From contig OX291557.1 of the NCBI GenBank assembly GCA_946406115.1, forward strand, positions 10,510,501 through 10,574,500: 64,000 bases of DNA, written 5' to 3'. The notes below the pieces were generated by a model, which was not told where the DNA came from, did not search any database, and saw only the letters and a program-made list of their open reading frames with translations. Position numbers and translations under genes: made by a program. Source of the DNA: Apoda limacodes. Its lineage: Eukaryota > Arthropoda > Insecta > Lepidoptera > Limacodidae. How positions within the stretch are numbered: the first letter of the stretch is position 1; each line of letters opens with the position of its first letter. Shown piece by piece: positions 23,406-36,006 of the stretch.

Positions 23406-25463
23406 TTATTCTTTCTTCTTCCTAGGCCGCATGCAACAAACATCACTTGTATCCAGCATGTTATAGTTGGCATCCCCCTTCATTTTAGACTCCGTGAATT
23501 TCGCATGTGTTTCCGCTGACAGGTAGTATGACTTCACTGCTGGAAAGTTCTTCATTGCTTCAATATAAGTGGTCTATGAACAATGTGAAACATTAGATTT
23601 TTTTGAGATTTACAGGTTGGCTAAGGTCACATAAATGTACCAAATTTTTTTACCAAAGTAAATTAAACCTAAGATTTTTTTATTGTTTAATTATTTCACT
23701 GCAAGCCTCTCTTTACATGAAAGTGAACAAACATGGCATAGCTCCATTTGCAGGTCCAATGTTGATTGGTAAACTAGTACTAGAGAGTATTAAATAAATT
23801 AATATTTTTGGACATTACACACTGCGCTATCTGGTACCAAACTAAGCAAAACTAAGCAAAATGATTACCAGACAATACATATTTTTTTGTAGTACATACA
23901 TCATTTGCACCTCTGATGCAAAATCACATGTCATCAGCTAAAGCATTCATTTTGGTGAAAAACAGTGGGCAAAGTGATATAATTCTGATTTATATCAACA
24001 GCTTTTGCAGAATACAGAATATATTATTTGTTTATAAACACAGGGCTTATAGAAATCTTCCTAACAAATAAGCATAATATATACATACCAATAATCCAAA
24101 TTTAGATTTCTCAATAGTAAACTCAGTCTTTCCAAGCAAAGGCAGAGCTTCAAATCGCTCCAAGAATGGCCAGAGGGTATAATCAACTAAACCAGGTTCA
24201 TCTCCATGTAAAAACTTTGTTCCACGCAATTCAAGTTGCTTCTGCAGATACTCAAGGCCTTTGATATAGTTTTCCAGCATAGATGGTTGTAACCCTTGAG
24301 GGTTAAATGCGGCAGTGTAATAAGCTGATTGTGCCTGAAAAAAAATAATATTAATTTAAACGCAACAGACAGAATATTGTTTTTATAAAATTGTAGAAAC
24401 AGTTTTAACAATTTTGTCTAATGTGATTAGAAAATTTGTACAGTTCTTCTGGATAACGATAAACAGAACACTAAAACAGCTAAACTTTAGTACATTAAAA
24501 AAAAAAAGGAGACACAATATGTGAAGTATTTTATTCACCCACAGCAGCAAAATTCTCCACAATCATCTTGTCCTGGGCCCTGCGCAGGGGCTCTTTGGCC
24601 TGTAGGGCTACCTCAGGGTATTGTTCATCCAAGTACACATTAATAATGTTGCTGTCAAATATGGCTTTACCTTCTTCATATTCTAGTGCTGGCACTGAAC
24701 CTGATAGATAAAATATTAGCAGATAAAACAATTGGAAGTATTAATTTAATTTAAGCTAGTTTAAGCAACATTGAGTGTGGTCAGTTAAACAATGGGTCAC
24801 CCAGTCTAGAATATTTTGAACTGCTACAAGTTTCGGAGGACACTTTTAACAGTTGGTCCTTTTTATTATTTTATTATAATATATAAAAAATATTATTTTC
24901 TGCCAACTTTTATATTAATTTTGTGTACAAGGTGGTGCTAAACTTTTTAAAAAAAAATGTCCATCTATGCTAGCTCAGACGCTAAAATAGACTAGTTTAA
25001 AATGTCTTCTTTTTCAATACAATTACATCAATATTTCTACAATAAATGCCTCTATAAAATTATTCATCTGCAACCATTGATATCCCACAAATAATATTAT
25101 TATATTAGTAAGAACTTACAACATCTTAGGTAAATGTACAGATATGAGTGACTGGCCCTAAGCCTTTTAACACATATTTATTACATTTTTTTACCTTTAG
25201 GACTGTAGTTGAAAAACCATTCCGGCTTATGGTCCAAATTAATAAAGGCCAAATCATATTCCAGCTTTTTGGCATTTAGGACGAGTATTGACCTCTCGGC
25301 ATATGGGCAAAATCTCATCGCAAATAGACGTAATTTCCCACTGTAAGGAGGCAATGTCTCTCCTAAAACATTTGAAAATCAAATTTGTTAGGTTATATTT
25401 AATTATGACAAATTTCTGGAGATATAAAAATAATTTACCAGTTTTCAAATGTTTCTCAGACAT
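23406..25463 (-). CDS. GSTO: Omega-class glutathione S-transferase, complete, five exons
   Basis: Exons (transcript order): 25463-25439, 25362-25195, 24700-24543, 24334-24089, 23573-23406. Sites are AG/GT and the sum is 765 nt, 254 aa plus stop. The N-terminal thioredoxin fold has the omega active site MRFCPYAER with catalytic Cys27, the cis-Pro segment SVPALE (about 67-72), and the substrate-fold DS motif in IFDSNIINVYLDEQYP. The C-terminal helical domain follows, with FLHGDEPGLVDYTLWPF, the conserved omega core. Family chemistry is glutathione-dependent thiol transfer and dehydroascorbate reduction; insect members also include pyrimidodiazepine synthase of pteridine eye pigment. The start is the only ATG in the short first exon (MSEKHLKTG). 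The donor at 24543 is GTGGGT: the alternative one base group later would break frame. The tail is basic (RPRKKKE). It is cytosolic by lack of a signal peptide. Confidence 0.93.
23800..23905 (-). mobile_element. SINE 3' fragment inside the last GST intron
   Basis: The complement of the SINE tail is present: GGACATTACACACTGCGCT, TGGTACCAAACTAAGC, with CAAAACTAAG duplicated locally. The head is missing. It lies between exons 4 and 5 of the minus-strand GST. Confidence 0.7.
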
Positions 25464-26245
25464 CGTTATTTTATTGCAACTTTAAAACACAATCTTTAAA
25501 TCTAAAAGATTTTTTTAAAGCAAAGCAAACTCTTATACGGAATTAGAAACCAAAAACAAAAGATCATTAAGACCACATCAAGACTAACGTAGTGATTATT
25601 TACTCTATGGATCAAGACAAAGATTATATAATCAGCAAAGGTTATTGCATGCATGATTGAGCATGATCATGAGAGCATGATTTTTTAGCTTTTTCGGTTT
25701 CATTTGCTATAGTGCTGTCTCTTACTGTTTAGTTGAAAAATCTACATGCTTTCCTGCTGTCAGTGTGACACGATTGCCAAATTTGCTAAATTTGTGAGAA
25801 ATTGCAAGCTAAAAAAGCAGGCCTTGCTATATCCATAACTCACTACAAAATGATTGTCCACAAGGAGAAGAACTCCTTAGGTCCACAGTCTTCAGCTTTG
25901 CCTCCTTTGGGATGGTATTGGTAAAATGATGATGGCATTCACAAAATTCGTTTTGACAAAAAGAACTTTTTAAAGTAAAACATTGATGGATCACAATAAG
26001 TTGAACAATGTAGCTGTAAACAGTATTCGTCATTCTAATGCTATTCCTACATGTATTAAAAAGCGATAGCAATGCCCGTTTTGAACCCTTATAGTTTAGT
26101 CGTATCCCTTCGTCCGTCCGTCGATCCGTATGTCAAAGGCTTATAAAACGCCACCTTTGCATCGATTCTAATATTTTTTGGGAAGATGTGTCATTTGAAC
26201 TGCTATAAATTACATGGAATTTAGAAGCAAAATATGTAAGGGCTC
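25464..26245. other. GST gene 1 promoter flank and spacer
   Basis: The first 150 bases upstream of the GST start are AT-rich with no convincing TATA box. No gene is recognised up to the retrotransposon. GGCTC at 26241-26245 is the left target duplication of the Bel/Pao element. Confidence 0.4.
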
Positions 26246-26581
26246 TGTAGACGACACGCGATCACTCACACATATATACCTATTCTTAACTTTATATATA
26301 CTGAATGTATGTACCTATGTCTATCATGTAAAATACCTAGTATGTAATCTTTTTGGTTATTAAAAAGACTTGAAGGTAGCTCAAGTGCGTGGCAAGATAC
26401 AAGGCGCAGCAGACATTAGATGCGATCCACGCGTCAGTCGTCTTTCGATAGCCTCACCGCAGCTACTCGTGCGTTCGCCTTTGACCTACAGTCAATTCAT
26501 TTAACAGATTTTCGGTGTTTTACTCAAATTTATCCTTCGCCAGTGCCTTATATTCATCTATATTTCTTACAGTCCTCAACA
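26246..26581 (+). repeat. 5' LTR of the Bel/Pao element
   Basis: It begins TGTAGACGACACGCG and ends CCTCAACA. It matches the 3' LTR except near 26460 (GCAG against GGAG) and three bases before the end (CAACA against CCACA). Confidence 0.95.
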
Positions 26582-26638
26582 AAGTGGTCCTACGACCCAA
26601 ATGAACAGTGATAAGTCGCGAAAATCTGTAACTTAGGA

Positions 26639-29600
26639 ATGTTTTCGACGCCTCCGCGTAGTGTTGCCGCGTCACGTTCACGCGACGCAATGGAACTTGC
26701 CATACAAAAAGGAACCAACCGGGTTCTTGGATCAGGGAGTGTCAAGACGGAAGTCGCCATGGAGTCGCTCATGGTCCTGCCGTCGACCTCGGCGGCGGAG
26801 CCCGCAACGCTTGTCTCACCCCCGGCATCGTCTACGGCACCGGCGCCCCTCGGAAATTTCGCCCCGCGGGTGCCTTCAGCTTCCAGTGGCCGTTCCAGTG
26901 AGGCCAAATTTACCGCTCAAAAGAAACGACTCGAATTAAAAGCTGCTCAAGCTAAGATTCAGCTACAAAATGAGCTAATTGAGAAGCAGTTAGCCGCCGA
27001 CATCGCAGAGCTCGAGGAGCAGCGATCTAACAGAAGCCGCCGTAGTACCGCGTCCAATTTCAGTGACCTAGAACACAAAGTGGATGATTGGATGCAGCGC
27101 AGCCAGCAGCATGTCACGCAGGGCCCGCTCGCTAGCGGGTCACAGCACAAGGCAGCGGCGGTCACCGCCCCCCCCGCGCCTACCGACATTCAGCTCCTTG
27201 CCTGTGCACTTAAGGATGCAATCACCACAACCACTTCTGATTTCTACAATAAGCAGTTGCTATCTCGCATCGGCACTGATAAAGAGTTGCCGCCCTTTTA
27301 CGGCGATCCGATGGAGTGGTTAACTTTCAAAAAAAGCTTACACAGAATCCACAAAATTGTGCAGTTTCAGTGACGATGAGAACATCGGCCGCTTACGTAA
27401 CTGCTTACGCGGTGAAGCAAAGGAAACCGTCTCTTCACTGCTCATAGGAAACACTCCAGCTACCCAGATAATGGACTCCCTAGAACTCCGGTACGGTAGG
27501 CCCGAAACTATAATTACTAAGATAACTAGCCAGCTAAAGAAGCTGCCACCGCTGCCACCAGCTTACCATAATGAGCTCGTAAACTTTTCTATTAAAATAA
27601 AAAATTACGTGGCAGCTGCTCAAGCTATTCAGCAGTATGACTACCTACGCAGCCCGGAACTGATAACAGCAGTGGTTGCCAAATGCCCGACGAGCCTTTT
27701 AACCAAGTGGGCTTTAATTATCAAAGTACAAATAAACCGAAGCTCGAATTGTTTTCTAACTTCTTATACGAGGAGGCTACTAAAGCATCAATGGCGGGAA
27801 TTAGCCACATTTCTAACTATAGAAAACAAGACGATCGCAAAACACAAGATACAAGAGAAATTGTACTCGTGGAGTCGACAAAATCGGACAAAAAAAATAA
27901 ATGTATGTTTTGTCGCGGGTCTAACTATCACACGCTATCCAGTTGCACGAAGTTTAAGAGGGCGCTTAGAAAGGATCGCTGGCGCTTCGTAAGAAGCCAT
28001 CACTTATGTCATAAATGTCTGATAGCTAAACATACGCGGGAAGAATGCCCTGCTGCTAACTGCGAGGTGGAACAGTGTGGCCTTCCTCACCATGAGCTGC
28101 TGCACTGGCCGGGCACGTCAACGTCGTCGGCGCAGGCAGAGGCTGCGAACGTACATAGTGTTAGCAAAAACATAGACGAAAGTGCTAGTGTAGATTTAAG
28201 CGAAAATAATAGTGAAACGGTCACGAATACAATATCAGTGTGCGATTCTATAATTATGCTTAAAATAGTACCAGTTGTATTGCGCGGCCCTAAAGGCTCG
28301 GTCACAACGTACGCGCTCCTGGACGACGGAGCCACTATATCGTTAATTTCTAGCGATATCGCTAACTCGATCGGACTAGACGGACAAAAGAAGCAACTTC
28401 GTATGCGTGGAGCATGGAACAGCAATGAAATAGTTTGTACATCAGAGACTGTAAGTTGTAAAATAAGTGGCTTTAAAACTAATAATTTCTTAGAATTTCA
28501 TGCACAAAAAATCAACGAATTAAGTCTACCTAATCAGAAAATGTTAAAAGTTAATTTATCAAAATATAAACATTTAAGTAAAAATATCACAGATTCTATC
28601 ACAGATTTAAATAATTGTAAACCTAAAATTCTAATCGGTCAAGATAATTATGACTTGATTAAACCCTTACAATTAATAAGTGGTAAAAAAAATGAACCTT
28701 ACGCAACTTTAACTCCTGTAGGATGGTGTGTGCACGGCCTTATGTCTACCATATCAACTAATTATTTGTTATCTCGTTTGCATAGTCAACATTTTATTTG
28801 TACCGATAGCTCGCACGCACAAAATAACGAGGATACGTTACTTGTTAACTCTGTTACCATGTGTGAGTCATCGCCATCGTCACTACAATGCCAAGGTAAT
28901 GTTGACTGCCCAACCAGCTTGAGCGAAATTGTTCGTAAATATTTTTGCGTCGATGCATTAGGTGTGAGTAACATGCCGCCGCGACAGAATCGGGATGATG
29001 TCCTGGCAATTGAGATTCTAGATAACACTGCACGATTAATTAACGGCTCCTGGGAGGTCGGGCTCCCATGGAAGAGCAGTGCCCAGATGCCGGACTCTTA
29101 CCCTACTGCCTTACTGCGCTTAAGGTCAATTATTCGTAAAATGGCTAAAAAAGAAGGCTTCGCTGAGAGATATAGTGAGAGGATTAGTCACCTTCTCTCT
29201 AACAATTATGCTCGCGAGCTTAATTTAAATGAATCTGGGCCCCGTATATGGTATTTACCTCATTTTGGTGTAGATAACGTAAATAAAAAAAAGTTACGCT
29301 TAGTTTTCGATGCCGCCGCCTGTACAAATAGTCTTTGTCTCAATAGCTATTTATATCAAGGGCCTGACTTACTAGAATCCCTTTTAGGTATCATGCTTAG
29401 ATATCGCGAAAATAAAATAGGTATAACATCCGATTTACGTGATATGTTTCTCCGTGTAAAAATTAGATCTGAAGATCAGCACGCGTTGCGTTTTTTGTGG
29501 CAATCCGATGGTAAAATCAAGCATTACGCAATGACCTCTCTAATATTTGGCGCTAATTGTTCACCCTTTGTTGCCCAATATATTAAAAACAAAAACGCCG

Positions 29601-32089
29601 AACGCTTTAGAGAGACCATGCCTGATTCAGTCCAAGCTATAATGAAAAATCACTATTGTGACGATTATGTTGACTCTTTCGCTACAAGGCAAGATGCCAT
29701 TAAAGCCATTAAAGAGATAACATACATACACAAGCAAGGTGGATTCGACATTTTTAACTGGACGTCGAACGATCCCGCTGTGTGCGAGTCCGCGCCAACA
29801 GAAACCTTAAGTCGCGCTAGTATAGGGTTGAATTTTCAAGGAGACAGTTTATTTGAACGCACTTTAGGTTTGTTATGGTATCCGAGTACGGATTGCTTAA
29901 GTTTTAACTTGTCGTTTAATAATGTGAATGAAAACGTTCTAGGCGGTAAACAAAAACCAACAAAACGGGAGTTATTAAAAATTGTTATGTCGATTTTCGA
30001 TGTTTATGGGTTTTTGTCTACCTACACTATTAATGTTAAAATTGTTATTCAGTCAACCTGGAAGTTAGGTATAGGTTGGGATCAACAGATTAGCGATGAA
30101 ATGTTTTCTATATTTAAAAGTTGGTTGAGTAAGTTAAATTGTATTAATAACTTACGCATTCCGAGGTGGTATTTTAGAGAAGCAGATAACGGATGTTCAT
30201 GCTTAGATAATAATATTGAACTTCATTTGTTTTGTGACGGCTCGCCTTCTGCCTACGCCGCCGTAGCTTATTTTCGAACGTATTGCAGTATCCATAAGGA
30301 TAATGTTTGCATGTCGCTTGTAATGAGTAAAAGTCGTTTAGCGCCCATAAAGCCTATGTCAGTGCCACGATTAGAGTTACAGGCCGCTTTGCTTGGTTGT
30401 AGGCTTGCTGACTCGCTGAAAAAAGAACTTAGGGTTTCTGTAAGTCGCACTGTGTACTGGTCGGACTCCACTACCTGAAATAAATATTGCAGATATTGCC
30501 ACTAAAAGTAATAACTATCAATTGACTGATGACTGCGAGTGGTTTTTGGGGCCGGAGTTCCTTCGTCAACCTGAGAGCTGCTGGCCTTCGGAACCTGAAA
30601 CCACAAACAATAAAGATAATATTAATAAATTAGAAACGAAAAATGTACTTACCTCATACAATATAAGTAACAAAAATATATCAAACTTACCTATTCCTGA
30701 TCCAAGTCGCTTCTCGTCTTGGCTAAGGCTGCTCCGGTCCACCGCTACTGTCTTATTGTTTGTAGAAAAATGTAGGAAGCGTAATGTACGTACCATCGAT
30801 ATCTCATTAATGCGTAAAGCGGAAGTATTACTGTTGCGACACTCTCAAGAGCTGTGTTTTAGTTCAGAGATTAAGTTGCTGAAACAAAATAAAGCAGTGT
30901 CCCGCGACAGTCGGCTGCGCACTTTCACACCGGTGTTAGAAGACGGACTTCTGAAGGTTTAAGGTCGTATCGACGCAACTAAAGACATTGACTTGCCCGC
31001 AAAGAGATGGTAGTCAATGAGATACGACAAAGATATTGGCTTATCAAACTGCGTCCTACTGTCCGCACTGTAGCGACTAGATGTCTCTACTGTAGATTGC
31101 GTAAAGTAAATCCACAGCCGCCAAGGCTTAGGGACCTTCCAGAAGCACGGCTATCACATCACCAAAGACCCTTCTCTTTCTGTGGAGTCGATTTGTTTGG
31201 ACCGATGACCGTGAAAATAGGACGTCGTAAAGAAAAAAGATACGGTATTCTTTTTACGTGTCTTACGGTCCGCGCCATACATATCGAGTTGGTGGCTTCA
31301 CTGTCGACAGACTCACTTATTATGGCGCTTCGTCGAATGGCCTCCAGAAGAGGGTGGCCCACTAAGATTTTCTCGGATAACGGAACTAACCTAAGAGGGG
31401 CCGAGACAGAACTCAAAAGGTCTTTCGACGAGCTCGACCAGGACCACCTCAACGAGTTTACCACAAATTATGGAGTGCAATGGCACTTCATAAGTCCAGT
31501 AAGCCCTCATATGGGGGGGGCCTGGGAGCGTCTCATACGTAGCGTTAAAACGGCACTCAAAGTAGTCTTAAAAGAAAGAGTGCCAGCGGAAGAGACACTG
31601 ACTACGTTGCTTGCGGAAATCGAAGCTATGGTCAACAGCAGACCCTTAACTCATGTCTCTGTTGATCCTGACTCCGACGAAGCACTAACTCCTAACCATT
31701 TTCTGCTTGGTTCTTCATCTTGTCTTCCGGTCCCGGGTGAGTTCAATGACGGAGACCTCTACGTAAGGAAGCAGTGGCGCATAGCACAACTTTTTTTTTG
31801 GAGTAGGTGGGTCAAGGAAGATCTTCCCTCACTTTTGCCTCGACAAAAGTGGACGGAGGAAACAACTCCACTACAAGATGGCGACTTAGTTTTCATTGCT
31901 GACCCCAACTCTCCCAGAAATTTGTGGCCTATGGGAAGGGTAATTCAAACTTACCCTGGCAGTGATGGCCGAGTGAGAGTTGTGGATGTTCAGACACGCA
32001 CTAACATTCTGAGAAGACCAGCCACACGTGTCGCACGGTTACCACATGCAGATGAGTGTCGCCAGGCCGACACTGGGGGGAGACTGTAG
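26639..32089 (+). pseudogene. Bel/Pao gag-pol, frameshifted and internally deleted
   Basis: Order of parts: Gag (26639-27373, coiled coil rich in Lys/Glu/Gln, then a second frame to about 27710); CCHC-like zinc knuckles CMFCRGSNYH and CHKCLIAKHTREEC (about 27904-28050); protease with LLDDGATISLIS (about 28316); reverse transcriptase with KLRLVFDAAA, SDLRDMFLRVKI (first Asp) and YCDDYVDS (catalytic Asp pair, about 29654); RNase H start with HLFCDGSPSAYAAVAYF; integrase 31007-32089 with CGVDLFGPM, IFSDNGTNLRG and SPHMGGAWERLIRS (D,D,E triad). Breaks seen: a one-base slip in an A7 run at 27329-27335, a compensating shift near 27710, a deletion with stop at 30476-30478 in RNase H, a stop at 30960-30962, and a deletion before 31007 that removes the His half of the HHCC zinc finger. 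The product cannot be made as one polyprotein. Confidence 0.93.
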
Positions 32090-32420
32090 ACGACACGCGA
32101 TCACTCACACATATATACCTATTCTTAACTTTATATATACTGAATGTATGTACCTATGTCTATCATGTAAAATACCTAGTATGTAATCTTTTTGGTTATT
32201 AAAAAGACTTGAAGGTAGCTCAAGTGCGTGGCAAGATACAAGGCGCAGCAGACATTAGATGCGATCCACGCGTCAGTCGTCTTTCGATAGCCTCACCGGA
32301 GCTACTCGTGCGTTCGCCTTTGACCTACAGTCAATTCATTTAACAGATTTTCGGTGTTTTACTCAAATTTATCCTTCGCCAGTGCCTTATATTCATCTAT
32401 ATTTCTTACAGTCCTCCACA
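32085..32420 (+). repeat. 3' LTR of the Bel/Pao element
   Basis: It starts TG directly after the purine tract and ends CCTCCACA before the GGCTC duplication. It differs from the 5' LTR at 2 of 336 positions. Confidence 0.95.
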
Positions 32421-32794
32421 GGCTCCATACAACTGAGGGATGAATAGTTGAACTAAGAAATAAAAGGCAACTATTTCTTACGAGATATTTGGGCGCTTAA
32501 ACGAAGTGAGAGCGCCAATACAATGGGTCTTTCACCCGAAGTAACCACTCTACTTTTCATTCCGAATATGAGGAAAGTAAACACAAGCCAAATATGACAA
32601 AAAATTTATTAAAAAAAAGTTTTGGTAGTTACTGTATATACATATTATTATGTATTATTTAAAATTAATAGTAAAATTGGAGCAATTTGATAATGAAAGA
32701 GGAAGGTTTTTTCTTGGTAAATTAATATTACATACCTACCGTCTATGAAATCTAGGCCAACTAATTAGCGTCATGTGTGGCATTATAAGCAGGC
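32421..32794. other. Spacer between the Bel/Pao element and a LINE fragment
   Basis: Apart from the right GGCTC duplication I see no gene or named repeat. TTTGGGCGCTTAAACGAAGT may belong to an unclassified repeat. Confidence 0.35.
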
Positions 32795-33888
32795 AGATTG
32801 CGTGAATTTTATGCATCGTACCCGTGGAGTCAGCTCTACTTTAGCTTAGAAGACTCTGACGTCTGCGCAGCCGCAGTCACTGAGACAATACTCGCTAGTA
32901 CGGAATGTTTTATTCCTAACCGGCGAGTATCTGCCGGTGTCAAAAAACGACCGTGGTTTAATCGGTCTAGCCGAGAAGCTAAAATTCTCAAGCAATCTGC
33001 GTATGAGACTTGGACTACGGTTCGAAATAATAAGGATACGAATAGAGACAGAGAAACGAGTTAAAACGCAGATTAAATGCTGCCTCGAGGTACAGTAAGA
33101 AAGCAACTGCCACTGCTAAATTACAATTCATCGGCAAATTAGGCGGGCGACTATCCCTCTAGGAGTCGTGCTTTTAGGTCGATTGCTAAAGCTGCTGAAG
33201 GAAACTTTTGCCAGTCGACGCTACCATCACTGCGAAAGACCGGTGGTGACTAGGCCCATAGTGCTAAAGAGAAAGCCGATCTACTTGGTAGTCTCTTTTC
33301 CTCACCTCGAATATGACCGACGAAGCCACTATACCACCTACTGTACCGTGGTGCGGTAAGACCATGCCGGAAATCTCCATAACACGGTGGGCGTTGCTTT
33401 CTCTAGGCGTTCATAAGTCGAGTTGGCCAGACGGTATACTAGCAGTTGTGCCTAAACAGTGTGCTCCTAAGTTGCGTCCTGGGCCCGCGCGCCTCTCCGC
33501 GCTTTCCTACCACACAAGGCTGTATCCGTCTTCATGGAATCCAAAAAGAGCGATACATCAGATCCATCGAATTACAGGCCTATCGCTATTACCTCTCTCC
33601 TCTCCAAGTTGATGGAGCGTGTGATCAACACACAGCTTCTAAGATACCTAGACGAACACGACCTGGTCAGTGATCGTCAATATGGCTTTCGCCACGGTCG
33701 TTCAACTGGTGACCTTCTAGTGTATCTCACACACAGATGGGCAGAGAGTCAAGAGGAGGCATTGGCATGTAACCTGGACATAGCAAAGGTGTTCGATCGG
33801 GTCTGGCACCGAGATCTTCTATCGAAGTTGCCATCTTACGGAGTTTTCTTTTGTGAAAATGGGTGCATGGCTAGCGTTTCTTTATAGC
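32795..33888 (+). pseudogene. CR1/Zenon-type LINE, endonuclease-RT region, broken
   Basis: Several frames carry pieces of one LINE ORF2: the linker after the endonuclease (GVKKRPWFNRSSREAK), then the RT finger and palm start (SNYRPIAITSLLSKLMERVI, SDRQYGFRHGRSTGDLLVYL, DIAKVFDRVWHRDLLSKLPS with the first catalytic Asp). Deletions, frame changes and the absence of the FADD box make it non-functional. It ends abruptly near 33888 in unrelated sequence. Confidence 0.85.
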
Positions 33889-34346
33889 AATTCATCATTC
33901 AAGCCTTTTTAGGTAAAGTCTGATTAAATCACACTTCATTTTAATTTTTTGGAAAACCACAGTTTTGAACAGACAGAAAGTATTATCAATTTTCACTATA
34001 TACAGATGAGTAACAAGGGTTCTCAAGGACAAGGCTCAGTTATAATACACTCATTCAAGCTTACTTAACAAGTTATTATTAATATTGGTATTACCTAATC
34101 ACTTAAGGTGTTTCCTAGCCCTTAAATACAGAAAAATAGATAAAATATATTATAATAAATGAACGGCTCAGCTAAAAAACGCACGAAATTCCCTTTTCTG
34201 AAAAAAATATGTTAAAAACAAAAGAAAAATGAATTCCCCACGGCACAACTATTATTTTTTTATAAGCTACTAATATATTTGCGAGTGTAATTGATGAATC
34301 TATTTTAATTTGGCCTGAAATTGCGCACGTCTACATTGTATTAGTT

Positions 34347-34697
34347 CCTTTACAGAAATGATAGATCTCATCAATATCTTTATTTCAATTGACAGCTGTC
34401 AAACTAGAAAGGGCTATATCTCCGTAACTATTGATCGTAGGCTAGTGGTTTATTCACAGAAATGATAGATCTCATCAATATCTTTATCTCAGATGACAGC
34501 CGTCAAACTAGAAATGTTATATCTCCGTAACTGTTAGTCGTAGACTAGTAGTTTGTTTACAGAGATGATATATCATATGAAGATCTGTATTTCGGATATA
34601 TTTCCGTAACTATTAATCATGACTAGTAGTTTCCTTACAAAAATGATAGATCTCATCAAGATCTTTATTTTGGATTACCGCTCTCAAATTAGAAAGA
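34347..34697. repeat. Short array of about 103-bp satellite-like units
   Basis: Four units begin near 34347, 34450, 34552 and 34630, each with ACAGAAATGATAGATCTCAT, then a CTTTATTTC, TGACAGC.GTCAAA and TATATCTCCGTAACT series. Units 3 and 4 are shortened. A further one and a half units lie at 44305-44460. 33889-34346 and 34698-35019 hold no recognisable gene. Confidence 0.75.
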
Positions 34698-35019
34698 GTA
34701 AAGAAAAGCAAGGCGTGCGCACTTACATACAATCACTTGATAAACTCTAAATTATTATAATTTTTTTCATATTCATTTTGAAATTTTTTTTTTTTTCTTT
34801 TTAGTATGTACTATTTTCTGTTAGATTGAATTTTTATATGATTCTAATGCTTGGGTGATGGGTGATAACAGGAAGTATGTTTAATTAAGCTTGCAAGATT
34901 TGAAGAAAGACAAGATGAAAGGAAAAAAAAGGTGAGTTAAATAGAAGCATGCAAAAAAAAAATATATAGGTACGGCGCGGCGGTCGCATGTTTTGTGAAT
35001 AGAATAGAATAAATAAATA

Positions 35020-35275
35020 AATAAATATTTTAGGACATTACACACAGCGCCGTCTGGCCCCAAAGTAAGCAGAGCTTGAGTTATGGTGACCAGACAACGG
35101 ATACATATACATATATATTACTTTTTTTTGTAAATACATACATATTATACATAAAGACACCCAGACCCAAGACAAACACAAATGTTATTTATCACATAAA
35201 TGTTTGTCCAATGCGGGAATCGAACCCACACCCTCTGCGCAGCAATCGGCAACTCTACCAACAAGGCTGCGAGGG
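35020..35275 (-). mobile_element. tRNA-derived SINE, full length, inverted
   Basis: Complement of the family: an A/T tail (AAATAAATAAATATT), GGACATTACACACAGCGCC, TCTGGCCCCAAAGTAAGC, body, then GGGAATCGAACCCACACCC (B box complement) and ACCAACAAGGCTGC (A box region). About 256 bp. Confidence 0.8.
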
Positions 35276-35612
35276 GGTCAAAATGTATTTATTGCACGAC
35301 TGTGTTTACAAAATTTTAAATATTATCTAGAACAAGGTCTCAACAGTTACCAATATGGCATGCAATATTTTTACTATATATGTTTCTTATTTATTATGTT
35401 AATTATCATGTCAAGCTACTTCATTACATTATCAAATTATTAACATAATTTGCAAATTATTTGCTTAAAATATTCCATATTATTTTTAACAAATAAGCAT
35501 ATTTCCAATATAAAGATACCTGTGACAGTTAAGAGATGCTTTTCTTTAAATGTGTTTCTTACGAGGATCACAGGACGTGGGGTCTTCCTATCCTGACCGC
35601 TCAAAAATATGA

Positions 35613-35702
35613 GTACTACGGGCAGTCATCAAGGGAGTTCCAAAAGAACTCTCAGAAACCACCGTCAAGGACGACTTGACCCCCCAAGGCCTCCCAGTAA
35701 GG
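35613..35702 (+). pseudogene. Fragment of a jockey-type LINE Gag-like ORF1
   Basis: One frame reads VLRAVIKGVPKELSETTVKD followed by a PQG segment. The pattern (hydrophobic RAVIKGVP then an acidic/basic helix) is that of the ORF1 RNA-binding domain of jockey-like LINEs. Only 30 codons remain. Confidence 0.55.
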
Positions 35703-35712
35703 TAAGTTGTAG

Positions 35713-36006
35713 AACGCTCACGAGCGGACCGCAGGCTACTATAACTTGCGTCGGAAGGACATCTCATTTAACATAGGTGATGTTATATGGAAAAAGTGTT
35801 ACAACCAAAGTGTTGGACACAAATACCATTTTGCTAACTTAGCTAAAGAGTTTACTCGTTGCAAGATCGAAAACAAACTTTCTCCACTGATTTACGATCT
35901 CATCGATGAGAACAATAAAAATATAGGCCACTGGTATATTAAAAACTTTAATTGTGCCGGTAATCAGGGGTCGAAAACATACAGCTTAAAATATGTTATT
36001 AACTAA
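35713..36006 (+). pseudogene. Ty3-type integrase C-terminal fragment
   Basis: The frame runs from 35713 to the stop at 36004-36006. It shows YYNLRRKDISFNIGDVIWKK, then YHFANLAKEFTRCKI and NKLSPLIYDL. This is the integrase tail of Ty3-like retrotransposons (GD-VW-K and L-P-Y-L motifs). Protease, RT and the catalytic integrase core are absent, and no LTR was found nearby. Confidence 0.75.

Larger units (their letters stand above)
26246..32420 (+). mobile_element. Full-length Bel/Pao LTR retrotransposon, 6175 bp
   Basis: Two 336-bp LTRs (26246-26581, 32085-32420), each TG...CA, are flanked by a perfect 5-bp target duplication GGCTC (26241-26245, 32421-32425). A TGGTCCTACGACCC primer-binding-like site follows the 5' LTR, and a purine-rich GGGGGGAGAC tract precedes the 3' LTR. 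The interior encodes Gag, a retropepsin-like protease, reverse transcriptase, RNase H and integrase in Bel/Pao order. The LTRs differ at only two positions, so insertion is recent, yet the coding region is broken in at least five places. Confidence 0.95.

Noticed and set aside
34347..34697. A CRISPR-like array
   Set aside because: Units of about 103 bp are directly joined and diverged, without constant short repeats and unique spacers, and the DNA is from an insect nucleus.
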